Positions 43,871-52,725 of a stretch of 64,000 bases of DNA are shown here, piece by piece. Source of the DNA: Candidatus Thorarchaeota archaeon (GTDB taxonomy: Archaea > Asgardarchaeota > Thorarchaeia > Thorarchaeales > Thorarchaeaceae); contig JAGSHN010000030.1 in assembly GCA_029855935.1 (NCBI GenBank), positions 39,528-103,527 on the forward strand, written 5' to 3'. The position numbers and the translations under genes are program-made. The notes beneath the pieces are model-generated. The model had not been told where the DNA came from. It did no database searches and was given only the letters and a program-made list of their open reading frames with translations. Each line of letters starts with the position of its first letter. Position 1 is the first letter of the stretch.

Positions 43871-45184
43871 TCACTTGGCACCTCCGGAAGACAACAGTAT
43901 GGTTGCGCGCATTGCAGCCGCGCTGCCTGCGGTGACAGAGTCCGGAATGTCCTTCGGGCCGTCAGCGCAGCCGCAGACGAGAACGCCTGGGTGATCGGTC
44001 TCCAGCGGAGCCGTGAGGGCATCTCTGATCTCGACGTAGCCGTCTTCTGAGGTGCGAAGACCCAGCATCTCTGCGAGCCTGTGAAGGTCGTCTGCAGGCT
44101 GCAGACCCGGGCAGAGAACGACGAGATCGTGCTCGACATTGAGTATCCTGCCCGAGAGCGTATCCTCGACCTCGAACCTAAGGTTCTGAGTCTCAGGGTC
44201 CTCGATGATCTCACCCACACGTCCCTTTACAAAGTTCACACCGAATCTTGACCGGGCCATCTCATAGAACTCCTCGAAGCCCTTTCCAAAGGCCCGGATG
44301 TCAGCATAATAGACGCTGACCTCGGCATCAGGGTCGTGCTCACGGGCCATCACGGCGTTCTTGACACCGTACATGCAACACACCCGTGAGCAGTTCGGAA
44401 CACCCTTCTTTACGTCCCTCGCCCCGACACACTGGATGAACGCAATACGTTTCGGAACAGCTCCGTCAGTCAGACGGATGAGATGGCCGTTCGTCGGACC
44501 GGCTGCATTGATGAGACGCTCGAACTCCATCGCGGTTATGACGTTGGGGTACCTCCCGTAGCCGTACCGTGGATACTTGCGGACATCGAAGAGCCGGTAG
44601 CCCGTCGACAGGATAATCACGCCCACGTGCAGCTCCACTGTCGAGTCTTGCATGTCAAGGTCGATGGCGCCTCTCTCACAGACGCGGACGCACCTCTTGC
44701 ATCTTATGCAGGCCGAACTATCGATTGTGTACACGTTCGGTGTCGACTGCGGAAACATGACATAGATGGCCTTTCTGAACCCGAGGCCCTCATCAAACTC
44801 ATTGGGAACCTCGACGGGGCACTCACGCGCGCAGTCACCGCATCCTGAACACTTTGTCTCGTCGACAAAGCGGGCCTTCCTCCTGACACGCACACGCATG
44901 TCGCCAAGAGTTCCCTGGACGTGCTCGACCTCCGAGTAGGTGAGCAGCTCGATGTTGGGATGCCTTGCCACCTCGCTCAGGCGCGGTGTCAGAATACACG
45001 CCGAGCAGTCAAGTGTAGGAAACGTCTTGTCCAGTGCGGCCATTCTCCCGCCTATTGACGGGTTCTTCTCCACAAGGTACACTCTGTATCCTTGGTTGGC
45101 GGCATCAAGTGCGGCCTGCATGCCGGCCACGCCACCGCCCACGACCAGTATTGACTTCAATGCATCGTTGTTGGTGTCTACCAT
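43871..45184 (-). CDS. hdrA: HdrA(a): HdrA core with inserted ferredoxin, no terminal domains
   Basis: This 437-residue HdrA begins at once with the FAD motif ILVVGGGVAGMQAALDAANQ, then KTFPTLDCSACILTPRL with the bridging-cluster cysteines, CSGCGDCARECPVEV and CIRCKRCVRVCERGAI of the inserted ferredoxin, and ends after VCGCADGPKDIPDSVTAGS. It lacks the N-terminal CHCG domain and the C-terminal ferredoxins, both present in hdrA(b). The intact cysteines suggest that it carries the catalytic flavin path, with hdrA(b) delivering electrons. It is cotranscribed with hdrB upstream, sharing one base with it. Confidence 0.9.
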   Translation of the reverse strand: MVDTNNDALKSILVVGGGVAGMQAALDAANQGYRVYLVEKNPSIGGRMAALDKTFPTLDCSACILTPRLSEVARHPNIELLTYSEVEHVQGTLGDMRVRVRRKARFVDETKCSGCGDCARECPVEVPNEFDEGLGFRKAIYVMFPQSTPNVYTIDSSACIRCKRCVRVCERGAIDLDMQDSTVELHVGVIILSTGYRLFDVRKYPRYGYGRYPNVITAMEFERLINAAGPTNGHLIRLTDGAVPKRIAFIQCVGARDVKKGVPNCSRVCCMYGVKNAVMAREHDPDAEVSVYYADIRAFGKGFEEFYEMARSRFGVNFVKGRVGEIIEDPETQNLRFEVEDTLSGRILNVEHDLVVLCPGLQPADDLHRLAEMLGLRTSEDGYVEIRDALTAPLETDHPGVLVCGCADGPKDIPDSVTAGSAAAMRATILLSSGGAK

Positions 45185-46062
45185 TATCGCCCCTCCTGCA
45201 GTGCCTCCAACACAGAATCCGGGCTTATGCGGTTCATCTCAAAGCCAAGACGCTCCTCATCGATGCCCATCGCGGCACCGAGAAACTGTGTTATCGGCAT
45301 CACAGGGATTCTCTTCGAAGGCTTGATAGCCTCGTCGAACTGACACTGCGTCAGCTGCAGATCGCAGAACTCGCAGGCAGTCAGTATCACGTTGGCCCCA
45401 ACAAGCCCCACGTTGAATATCTTCTCCTGCCCGATCTTCGTCGCCACAGTGGTGTCCATGGCAAGCATTGGTCCTCCGCAGCAGCGGGTCTTGCCCGGGT
45501 AGTCAACAGCCTCCGCTCCTGCAATCTCGGCCAGACGGTCTATTATCGTCGGATTCTCCGGGTCATCCACCTGGACTATCTCAAAGGGTCTGGTCACGTG
45601 GCAGCCGTAGTGGGCCGCGATCTTCAGCCCATTGTAGGGACGGACGATGTGTCGCTCAATCTCGTCATAGCCAATCTCCTGAGCAAGAATCTGCAGGAGA
45701 TGCAACACTCTGGTCTTCCCGGTGTACTTCAGCCCCTCCTCAGCAAGGGTGTCATTGACCTTGCGACGAAGACCAGGGTCGTTGTCCAGGTTGTGCTTCG
45801 TGATCTTCAGCGAGCCTGAGCAGGCACCACACAGAGTGAGGATGTCCATCTCCTCGTCCTCAGCGAGGGCGAGGATTCGTCCGCCGATGACAGCAAAGGC
45901 GTCGGGGCTGAGGGACTCCACGAACTGTGCGCCGCAGCATGTCACGTCCTTCATCGGAATGGCCTTTACGCCCAGTTCCTTGAGGACATTCATGGTCGCC
46001 AGCTCATAGGCTGGCAGACGCACGGGTGTGGTGCAGCCTCTGTACAGTAGAATCTCTCTCAT
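45184..46062 (-). CDS. hdrB: HdrB-like subunit, second copy
   Basis: This protein of about 292 residues has two CCG modules: LYRGCTTPVRLPAYE, VTCCGAQFVESL, TLCGACSGSL, then HYGCHVTRPFE, TRCCGGPML and TACEFCDLQLTQC. It is the thiol-disulfide (heterodisulfide-like) catalytic subunit of the Vhu-Hdr complex. ATG 46062 is chosen because it overlaps the hdrC stop in an ATGA junction and the family begins there; the 20 upstream codons run inside hdrC. Confidence 0.94.
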   Translation of the reverse strand: MREILLYRGCTTPVRLPAYELATMNVLKELGVKAIPMKDVTCCGAQFVESLSPDAFAVIGGRILALAEDEEMDILTLCGACSGSLKITKHNLDNDPGLRRKVNDTLAEEGLKYTGKTRVLHLLQILAQEIGYDEIERHIVRPYNGLKIAAHYGCHVTRPFEIVQVDDPENPTIIDRLAEIAGAEAVDYPGKTRCCGGPMLAMDTTVATKIGQEKIFNVGLVGANVILTACEFCDLQLTQCQFDEAIKPSKRIPVMPITQFLGAAMGIDEERLGFEMNRISPDSVLEALQEGR

Positions 46063-46559
46063 TTCTCTCCCTCCGCTATCGGCAAGAGGTCCTTGATGCG
46101 TTTCAGGAACTTGTCGTTCCAACCAAGGTCGGGGTCAAGCCCCATATCCTCACGTTCCTCCTCCTCGAAGTCTGTGTACGAGTCCGCAAGCAGCCACCCG
46201 TTGTTGAGAAGTGAGTCCATCACCCGCCTGAACTCGGGAGGCACGTATCCCTCTCGTGCTGCGAGAATCCGAACGGCGTGGAACACCTCGGCAGGACTGA
46301 CACCCTCCTGACAGCGCTCCTCACAGAGCCGACACGTCATACACAGCCAGGGAAGTCTACTCTTCAGCACTTCCTCCCTCTCGCCAAGGAGGATCTTCTG
46401 AATCAGCTGGCGAGGCCGGTACTCATCGGTGTATCTCGCAACGGCGCAGCTTGCAGTGCAGATGCCGCACTGGATACACTTGTTGACGACCTCCCCGCCG
46501 GGAATAGCCGCCAGCTCCTCAGCAAAGCTTGAGGTTGGAACGTGAACCTTCTCAGTCAT
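46059..46559 (-). CDS. hdrC: HdrC-like ferredoxin subunit, second copy
   Basis: This 166-residue subunit has CIQCGICTASCAVARY (~27) and CMTCRLCEERCQEGV (~72). In the first motif the fourth cysteine is followed by Ala rather than the usual Pro. It heads the HdrCBA-Vhu operon, 262 bp after the HdrA-GltD gene, and that gap contains AT-rich candidate promoter sequence near 46650-46680. Its partner is the HdrB directly downstream. Confidence 0.93.
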   Translation of the reverse strand: MTEKVHVPTSSFAEELAAIPGGEVVNKCIQCGICTASCAVARYTDEYRPRQLIQKILLGEREEVLKSRLPWLCMTCRLCEERCQEGVSPAEVFHAVRILAAREGYVPPEFRRVMDSLLNNGWLLADSYTDFEEEEREDMGLDPDLGWNDKFLKRIKDLLPIAEGEK

Positions 46560-46821
46560 TGACCGTCATCTCCAACTATCGTATGTGGGGCCGTGGAGTC
46601 CGAGGGGACCACGGTTTCGGAATGAAACTCAAGTTCCTCGCGAATCCAACGTTTCAGTGCTATTATCCTTAACGAGTCGAATAGCGGACACCAGAGGGGT
46701 AGAACATGAGACCGAAACAGAAGCGAACCGTACCTAAAGTGCTCGTTCTCCATCATCGCGTGGGGAACAGCGCTCCGCACGATCTCGATCGTCTCTCACC
46801 ACCTCCCCTGAGCGTACCGCG

Positions 46822-49608
46822 TCACGCAGATGTCGTCTTCTGGTGACGGACCACTTCGACCGGCTGCCCGGACTCGCTGGCTATCTGACTGAGAACCAGC
46901 GTCGCGTGCATCGCAGCAGCACTGCCAGCAGTCACACTGTCCGGAATGTCCTTTGGCCCGCTCGCACAGCCGCAGACGAAGATGCCCGGCACTCCTGTGT
47001 CTACAGGAGCCGCAATCTCATCCTTCACGGCAACGAAACCGTCCTGACCTAGCTCGATGCCAAGCTCCTCAGCCAGACGTGCTGTGTCCGGAGAGGGTAC
47101 AACTCCCGGGCTGAGGACCACCAGGTCGTGACTCACCATCATCGGCTGATCGCGCTCGGTCTGCTCTACGAACAGGCTCAGGTCGTGAGAGTCGGGAGCC
47201 TCCCAGACCTCTCCAACGCGTCCGCGGACGAAGTTGATGCCAAAGCGCGTCTTCGCCATCTGGTAGAACTCCTCGAAGCCCTTCCCGAACGCACGGATGT
47301 CCGCATAGTAGACCGTCACCTGCGCCTCCGGGTTGTGCTCACGCGCCATCACCGCATTCTTGATGCCGTACATACAGCAGATCCGTCCACAGTCAGGAAC
47401 TCCCTTCTGAGTGTCACGTGCACCGACACACTGGATGAATGCGATGTTCCTTGGCTCCTTCCCGTCGCTCGGCCGGATGAGATGACCACGTGTCGGGCCA
47501 GACGCGTTGATCAGTCGCTCGAACTCCAGAGCATTGATCACGTTTGGATACTTGCCGTAGCCAAGCCGACCGTACTCCGACACGTCGAAGATCTTGTACC
47601 CCGTGGCCACCACGATGGCGCCCACGTCCAGCTCAATCTCCTCGTCCTTCATATCGTGATTGATTGCCTGCCGGTCGCACGCGTCGACACAGAGCTTGCA
47701 CTCACAACACACGGTGCACCCGAGACATCGGCCAGCCTCCTCGATTGCCTCCTCCTCTGAGAAGCCGAGCTCGACCTCCTCAAAGGACCTCTTGCGTTCC
47801 GCAATTCGTGCCTTGGGCATCACGTGCCGCTTCTGTGGTTCGAAGGTGGCCTCATCCACGTCGGGCTCTGCGGGCCTGTAGAGCTGGCCATTCCGACCCT
47901 CGGCAAGGTCCTCGCCGCGGAGGTATCGGTCAATGGAAATCGCTGCCTCCTTGCCGTGGCCCACCGCCTTGACTGCGGTTGAGGGTCCGAGAACGACATC
48001 TCCGCCAGCAAAGACGCCGGACACGCTCGTCTGCAGTGTCAACGGATCGACGACCACCGTTCCCCACTCTGTTCGCGCGACGTGCTCGAGCAGCTTCAGA
48101 CTGGGAACCTTCTGACCGATGGCAACGATGAGCGTGTCAAGCGCGACCGTGAACTCAGAATCAGGTATCGGCACCGGACGACGCCGGCCCGACAGGTCCT
48201 TCTTGCCCAGCTTCATCCGGATGCACTGTAGCCCCTTGAGCTCGCCCTTCTGCGTGATGAGCTTTGTGGGCGCAGTCATCATCATGAAGCGGACACCCTC
48301 CTGTCGGGCGTCCTCCACCTCGCTTGGAATCGCAGGAAGCTCTACCTGCGACCGACGGTAGATGAGGGTCACCTCCTCGGCACCGAGGCGCAGCGCCACA
48401 CGAGCTGAGTCGATCGCTGCGTCGCCGCCACCAATCACACCGACCCTCTTGCCAATCTTGACCTTCTCGCCGCGTGCCACGGCATCCAGAAAGTCTATTG
48501 CGTGATACACCCCCTTCGCATCCTCGCCGGGGATGCCCAGCTTCCTGCTCTCGGAGGCACCTGTCGAGATGAATATGGCCTTGAAGCCCTGCTCCTTCAG
48601 CCAGTCCAGCGACTCGACCTCCGTGTTGAAGACGAACTCCACACCCATCTTCTCGACGCGCTCGATCTCCTCCCGTAGGATGTCGCGTGGGAGCCTGTAC
48701 TCCGGGATTGCATAACGCATCAGACCGCCCGGCTCGGAGCGCTTCTCGAAGACCGTCACAGGATAGCCCATCCGCGCGAGATGGTACGCGCAGGCAATGC
48801 CCGCAGGGCCCGCTCCGACAATCGCGACCTTGTCCTTCTTTGTGATCTCCGCAGTGACCTCCTCGGTCTCGCCCTTCTCGCGCTCCCAGTCGGCGAGGAA
48901 CCTGTGCAGGTTGCGGATGCTCACGCTCTCATCGTAGTTGCCACGCCTGCAGTCGCCCTCACACCAGTGGACGCAGACACGACCGAGGGTGCCCGGGAAC
49001 GGCATCGCGTCGCGGACGATGTCGAGCGCGCGCTTGAAGTCGCCGACCTGGATCAGCCGAATGAAGGCCTGCGTGTTCACGCCTGTGGGACAGGCCAGTC
49101 TGCAGGCCGCATGGCCCCTCTTGTCAATTGTGTAGACGTGCGGAGTTGCCTGCGGGAAGGGCATGTAGGTGGCCTTCCTGAAGCCGAGTCCCTCATCAAA
49201 CTCGCTTGGCACCTCCACCGGACAGACCTTCTCGCACTCGCCACACCCGGAACATGCATCCTCGTCAATGTACCGGGCCCTTCTAACGATCTCCACGTGA
49301 AACTTGCCCACCTTGCCAGCGACACGCTTCACCTCGGAGTATGTCAGAAGGTCGATGTTGGGGTGGTGCGCCACCTCGCTGAGTCGCGGCGTCAGAATGC
49401 ACGCCGAACAGTCCAGCGTGGGAAATGTCTTGTCCAGCATAGCCATATGGCCGCCTATGGACGGGCTCTTCTCCACAAGATAAACATGATAACCCTGATT
49501 AGCAATGTCAAGGGCAGCCTGCATTCCAGCGACACCGCCCCCTATGACAAGCGCACTGGGAGTCTCAGGCTGTTCGAGTCCTCCTGTACTAGCCTCCTTA
49601 ACCGTCAT
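46822..49608 (-). CDS. HdrA with inserted GltD/NfnB-like NAD(P)H oxidoreductase module
   Basis: In this 928-residue protein, residues 1-170 are HdrA (LVIGGGVAGMQAALDIANQ, KTFPTLDCSACILTPRL, CSGCGECEKVCPVEV) and residues ~640-910 are the rest of HdrA (CELCKLCVDAC-like CECKLCVDACDRQAI, GAIVVATGYKIFDV, VCGCASGPKDIPDS). Between them sits a full GltD-like module: CRLACPTGVNTQAFIRLI, CVHWCEGDCRRGNYD, FAD motif AIVGAGPAGIACAYHLARM, NAD(P) motif VGVIGGGDAAIDSARVALRL and FAGGDVVLGPSTAVKAV. The insertion falls in the second ferredoxin domain. It should add an NAD(P)H site to a bifurcating HdrA. GGAGG is 8 bp before ATG 49608; AOR is divergent. Confidence 0.92.
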   Translation of the reverse strand: MTVKEASTGGLEQPETPSALVIGGGVAGMQAALDIANQGYHVYLVEKSPSIGGHMAMLDKTFPTLDCSACILTPRLSEVAHHPNIDLLTYSEVKRVAGKVGKFHVEIVRRARYIDEDACSGCGECEKVCPVEVPSEFDEGLGFRKATYMPFPQATPHVYTIDKRGHAACRLACPTGVNTQAFIRLIQVGDFKRALDIVRDAMPFPGTLGRVCVHWCEGDCRRGNYDESVSIRNLHRFLADWEREKGETEEVTAEITKKDKVAIVGAGPAGIACAYHLARMGYPVTVFEKRSEPGGLMRYAIPEYRLPRDILREEIERVEKMGVEFVFNTEVESLDWLKEQGFKAIFISTGASESRKLGIPGEDAKGVYHAIDFLDAVARGEKVKIGKRVGVIGGGDAAIDSARVALRLGAEEVTLIYRRSQVELPAIPSEVEDARQEGVRFMMMTAPTKLITQKGELKGLQCIRMKLGKKDLSGRRRPVPIPDSEFTVALDTLIVAIGQKVPSLKLLEHVARTEWGTVVVDPLTLQTSVSGVFAGGDVVLGPSTAVKAVGHGKEAAISIDRYLRGEDLAEGRNGQLYRPAEPDVDEATFEPQKRHVMPKARIAERKRSFEEVELGFSEEEAIEEAGRCLGCTVCCECKLCVDACDRQAINHDMKDEEIELDVGAIVVATGYKIFDVSEYGRLGYGKYPNVINALEFERLINASGPTRGHLIRPSDGKEPRNIAFIQCVGARDTQKGVPDCGRICCMYGIKNAVMAREHNPEAQVTVYYADIRAFGKGFEEFYQMAKTRFGINFVRGRVGEVWEAPDSHDLSLFVEQTERDQPMMVSHDLVVLSPGVVPSPDTARLAEELGIELGQDGFVAVKDEIAAPVDTGVPGIFVCGCASGPKDIPDSVTAGSAAAMHATLVLSQIASESGQPVEVVRHQKTTSA

Positions 49609-50243
49609 CTAGTGACCTCCGAAACGCGTAGATATCAAACCGCAGACGCGGGCTCTGGTGTCCTGATTGTCCCTGAGCGAGAGTTCCAGCGTCGAATCGA
49701 AGATGTCCTTGCTGTGACCGCCGGGCCGAGACCACCAATCGGCTGTGGTGAACGGGATGTCGCCTCCGCTGCTGGACGGGTCCGTCGCCACTGATCGCCG
49801 GGTGATGGTACTGTCCTCCATTGAGAGCCGCCAGTCCCTATCTTGGTCCGCCGATGCCGTCTCTGTCCAGTTGGTTCTCCCTCTCCGTCGTTGAATTCTC
49901 TGAACCAATGTCTATCCTAGTTCATCATCAGACGTATCGTTTGGATTCTATATATCGTTGCCTAGTCGTGAAACGCAATGACCGTCTTCGTAGGTTGACC
50001 GGAATCATTCATCATTGCCCAGCGGGATGTTCGGCATCGTTCATCCTCATCCGGACATTATCCGACGGCGCCCTCGCGGTTGGCTTCAATCAAATAATTG
50101 GATAGATATTTATGAGATTACTGAATCTCTCGGACCGCACGACTGTCCGGGAGCATCCTATCTGTACGGCAACACTCAAATCAAGGAACGAGTCGTTCAG
50201 AAGACGTCGGGCCCAGGGAGACTGGGCGAGAAGGTGATCAGCG
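49609..50243. promoter_or_regulatory. Divergent intergenic region between HdrA-GltD and AOR
   Basis: This 635-bp stretch has no supported gene. A plus-strand TATA-like GATATTTATG at 50105-50114 would give the AOR mRNA a leader of about 105 bases. On the minus strand an AT-rich CGATATATAG near 49950-49960 is a candidate box for the HdrA-GltD gene, implying a long leader of more than 300 bases. No palindrome or riboswitch-like structure was recognised by eye. Confidence 0.4.
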
Positions 50244-52427
50244 TTGGCGATAAAGGAGCTGAAGTACGAGGTCCCGAGGCTAGAGCGTGGCTATGCCAAC
50301 CAGACGCTCTACATCAATCTCTCGGACAACACCATCGAGATAAGACCCGTGGACGAGAAGATGAAGGAGACGTTCACGGGAGGCAAGGGTTTTGACCTGT
50401 GGCTCATGTGGAACGGACTGCCAAAGGACCGAATCGTCAAGTGGGACGATCCGGAGAACGAGATATGCATCGCCTGCGGGCCGCTTGGCGGCGTGCCCGG
50501 GTTCCCGGGTGGCGGCAAGTCAATAGTGACAACAATCTCACCGGAGACAGGCATCCCGATTGACAGCAATGTCGGTGGCTACTTTGGCCCACACCTGAAG
50601 TACGCAGGATTCGATGCGCTCGAGATACAGGGCAAGGCGGACAGGGACGTCTACATATTCATTGACGGGGACGAGGGCATCGTCCAGATACTCGATGCGT
50701 CCGACCTGCCTCCGTACGCCCACGAGATAACGAAGATACTGACCGAGCGACACACCGCCAACAAGGGTATGGACATCTCAGTCGTGGCGACCGGTCCGGG
50801 CGCAGAACACGCCTATATGGGCTGTCTGAACTTCTCGTGGTACGATGCGCGGCGTGGTGAGACACGCTACAAGCAGGCCGGACGCGGTGGCACGGGCCGA
50901 GTGTTCCGTGACAAGAGAATCAAGGCGATTGTGGCCAAACTCCAGAAGATGACCCTGGAGATGAACAATCCTGCTGATCCGGAGGAGCTGAGGGCCGTCG
51001 CAAGAGAGCACTCAAGAGAGATAGTGCAGCTAGACCCCAAGCAGAACAGGATGCGTGTCGTTGGCACGGGCCACCTGCCATCCATCATGAACGAGTACGA
51101 TCTGTTGCCTACGCGCAACTTCCGGACAGGCAGCGACCCGGAGGCAAAGAACCTGTTCGATGTTGTGTGGGAGAAGATCTTCACGAACACTGGGAAGGGC
51201 TGGGACGGCTGCTGGAGGGGCTGTGCTGTCAGCTGCTCTCACTGCATCGAGGGCTTTGTGCCGAAGACCGGCCCATTCAAGGGCAAGAAGGTTCTCGTTG
51301 ACGGTCCGGAGTACGAGACGATTGCAGGCTGCGGCTCGAACATTGGCGTGTTCGACCCGTACTACGTGGCAGAGCTAAACTTCTACTGCGACACCTACGG
51401 CATCGACACAATCTCATTCGGCACGACGATGGCCTTCGTGATGGAGCTCTTCTCCGAGGGCTACATCGATGAGAAGGCGACTGGCGGTCACAAGCTCGAG
51501 TGGGGCGCAGCCGAGGAGGCACTTGCAGTGCTCCACGAGATCGCCCGTGGCGAGGGCTTCGGTCTGCACTTTGGCAAGGGCATCGCCTACCTGAAGAAGT
51601 ACTTCGCCGAGAACTTCGGTGTCGACGAGAAGGTGATGCAGGACATCGGCATGGAGCACAAGGGCCTTGAGTACAGCGAGTACGTGACGAAGGAGAGTCT
51701 CGCCCAGCAGGGTGGCTACGGTCTGACGCTGAAGGGACCACAGCACGACGAGGCGTGGCTCATCTTCCTTGATATGGTCCACAACTACATGCCGACGTTC
51801 GAACAGAAGGCCGAGGCACTCCACTGGTTCCCGATGTGGAGAACGTGGTTCAGTCTGCAGGGCCTGTGCAAGCTGCCGTGGAACGACATCGTCCCCGAGG
51901 ACAACTCCCAGACCGACGAGCCCGCGAAGGTGCCCAAGCACCTCGAGTACTATGCGAGAGCCGTCTCCGCAATGACGGGCAAGAAGGTAACCCCTGATGA
52001 CCTCATCCTGCAGTCGGAGAGGGTCTACAACTTCCAGAGGATCTTCAACATCCGACAGGGCAAGGGCCTGAGAGAGCACGACTCCAACCCGCCGTACCGC
52101 AGTATGGGCCCCGTCACCGACTGGGAGTACGAGAGCCGACAGGAACGCTACGACCAGCAGCTGCAGGAGCTCGGCATCGACATCTCAGGGATGTCGACGA
52201 CTGAGAAGCGTGAGAGGCTGCGCAAGTACAGGGAGGAGCGCTACAGGCTTCTCACTGATGCTGTCTACAAGCGCAGAGGCTGGACGCGGAATGGCGTGCC
52301 GACCCTCGAGAAGATAAAGGAGCTCGGTATCGACTTCCCGTCCGTTGTGGAGGTCGTCAAGAAGTATGTGGACACCGAGCCGGATCCCTCGCTGCTCCCT
52401 GAGAGCGACGAGGCCTGGGTCGGATAG
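50244..52427 (+). CDS. aor: Tungsten-dependent aldehyde:ferredoxin oxidoreductase
   Basis: This 727-residue enzyme oxidises aldehydes to acids with reduction of ferredoxin using a tungstopterin. Visible motifs: TFTGGKGFDLWLMW, GPLGGVPGFPGGGKSIV, VGGYFGPHLKYAGFDALEIQ, the pterin loop QAGRGGTGRVFRDKRIKAI (~215-235), iron-sulfur cysteines GCWRGCAVSCSHC (~320) and GLCKLPWND (~545), the last replacing the usual D-x-x-G-L-C/D-x region. The common AOR length is near 610; this one has about 100 extra C-terminal residues. Start is TTG 50244, with GGTGAT upstream. Reduced ferredoxin formed here would suit the neighbouring bifurcating HdrA proteins. The substrate cannot be read from the sequence. Confidence 0.9.
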   Translation: MAIKELKYEVPRLERGYANQTLYINLSDNTIEIRPVDEKMKETFTGGKGFDLWLMWNGLPKDRIVKWDDPENEICIACGPLGGVPGFPGGGKSIVTTISPETGIPIDSNVGGYFGPHLKYAGFDALEIQGKADRDVYIFIDGDEGIVQILDASDLPPYAHEITKILTERHTANKGMDISVVATGPGAEHAYMGCLNFSWYDARRGETRYKQAGRGGTGRVFRDKRIKAIVAKLQKMTLEMNNPADPEELRAVAREHSREIVQLDPKQNRMRVVGTGHLPSIMNEYDLLPTRNFRTGSDPEAKNLFDVVWEKIFTNTGKGWDGCWRGCAVSCSHCIEGFVPKTGPFKGKKVLVDGPEYETIAGCGSNIGVFDPYYVAELNFYCDTYGIDTISFGTTMAFVMELFSEGYIDEKATGGHKLEWGAAEEALAVLHEIARGEGFGLHFGKGIAYLKKYFAENFGVDEKVMQDIGMEHKGLEYSEYVTKESLAQQGGYGLTLKGPQHDEAWLIFLDMVHNYMPTFEQKAEALHWFPMWRTWFSLQGLCKLPWNDIVPEDNSQTDEPAKVPKHLEYYARAVSAMTGKKVTPDDLILQSERVYNFQRIFNIRQGKGLREHDSNPPYRSMGPVTDWEYESRQERYDQQLQELGIDISGMSTTEKRERLRKYREERYRLLTDAVYKRRGWTRNGVPTLEKIKELGIDFPSVVEVVKKYVDTEPDPSLLPESDEAWVG

Positions 52428-52437
52428 GACGCATTCT

Positions 52438-52476
52438 GAGGAGGGGTGATTCAACCCTTCCTCTGATCTGATTTTT
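52438..52476 (+). terminator. Terminator hairpin after aor
   Basis: GAGGAGGGGT (52438-52447) pairs with ACCCTTCCTC (52454-52463), including one G-T pair. A run of five T follows at 52472-52476. It starts 10 bp after the AOR stop. Confidence 0.7.
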
Positions 52477-52643
52477 CACCAGCCGGGGGGTCGATTGATC
52501 ACTAGGCGCAGTCACTTCAAGCGTGCTTCTCGAATTCTGACCCAGAGAGCGCAAATCTAGGATAGAAGGTTTCGGCGACTATGTCACCTAGCCCGCGTCG
52601 TGTGATATTCTAGATACCGCTGTGAGGCTTTCAGAGTGTCAGG

Positions 52644-52725
52644 GCAAGAAAAAGACAAAAGACGGGACCACATGACTCCCGGCAGTCTTTGATTGGCCGG
52701 ACTACAGACCCGAGCGTGGACGCTA
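52644..52725 (+). repeat. Conserved upstream block repeated before each STAND-TPR gene
   Basis: A block containing CAAGAAAAAGACAAAAGAC, then GACTCCCGGCAGTCTTT and GGCCGGACTACAGACC ends in the start codon of paralogue 1. Near-identical sequence precedes paralogue 2 (about 55303-55386). The AGAAACAGACAAAAG core also precedes paralogues 3 (~57885) and 4 (~61483), each about 75-85 bp before the start. It was probably copied with the genes and may hold their promoter or another control site. Confidence 0.7.

Noticed and set aside
49609-49908. A 99-codon minus-strand frame before HdrA-GltD
   Set aside because: It has no recognisable motif, no ribosome site and unlike composition; treated as part of the intergenic leader.
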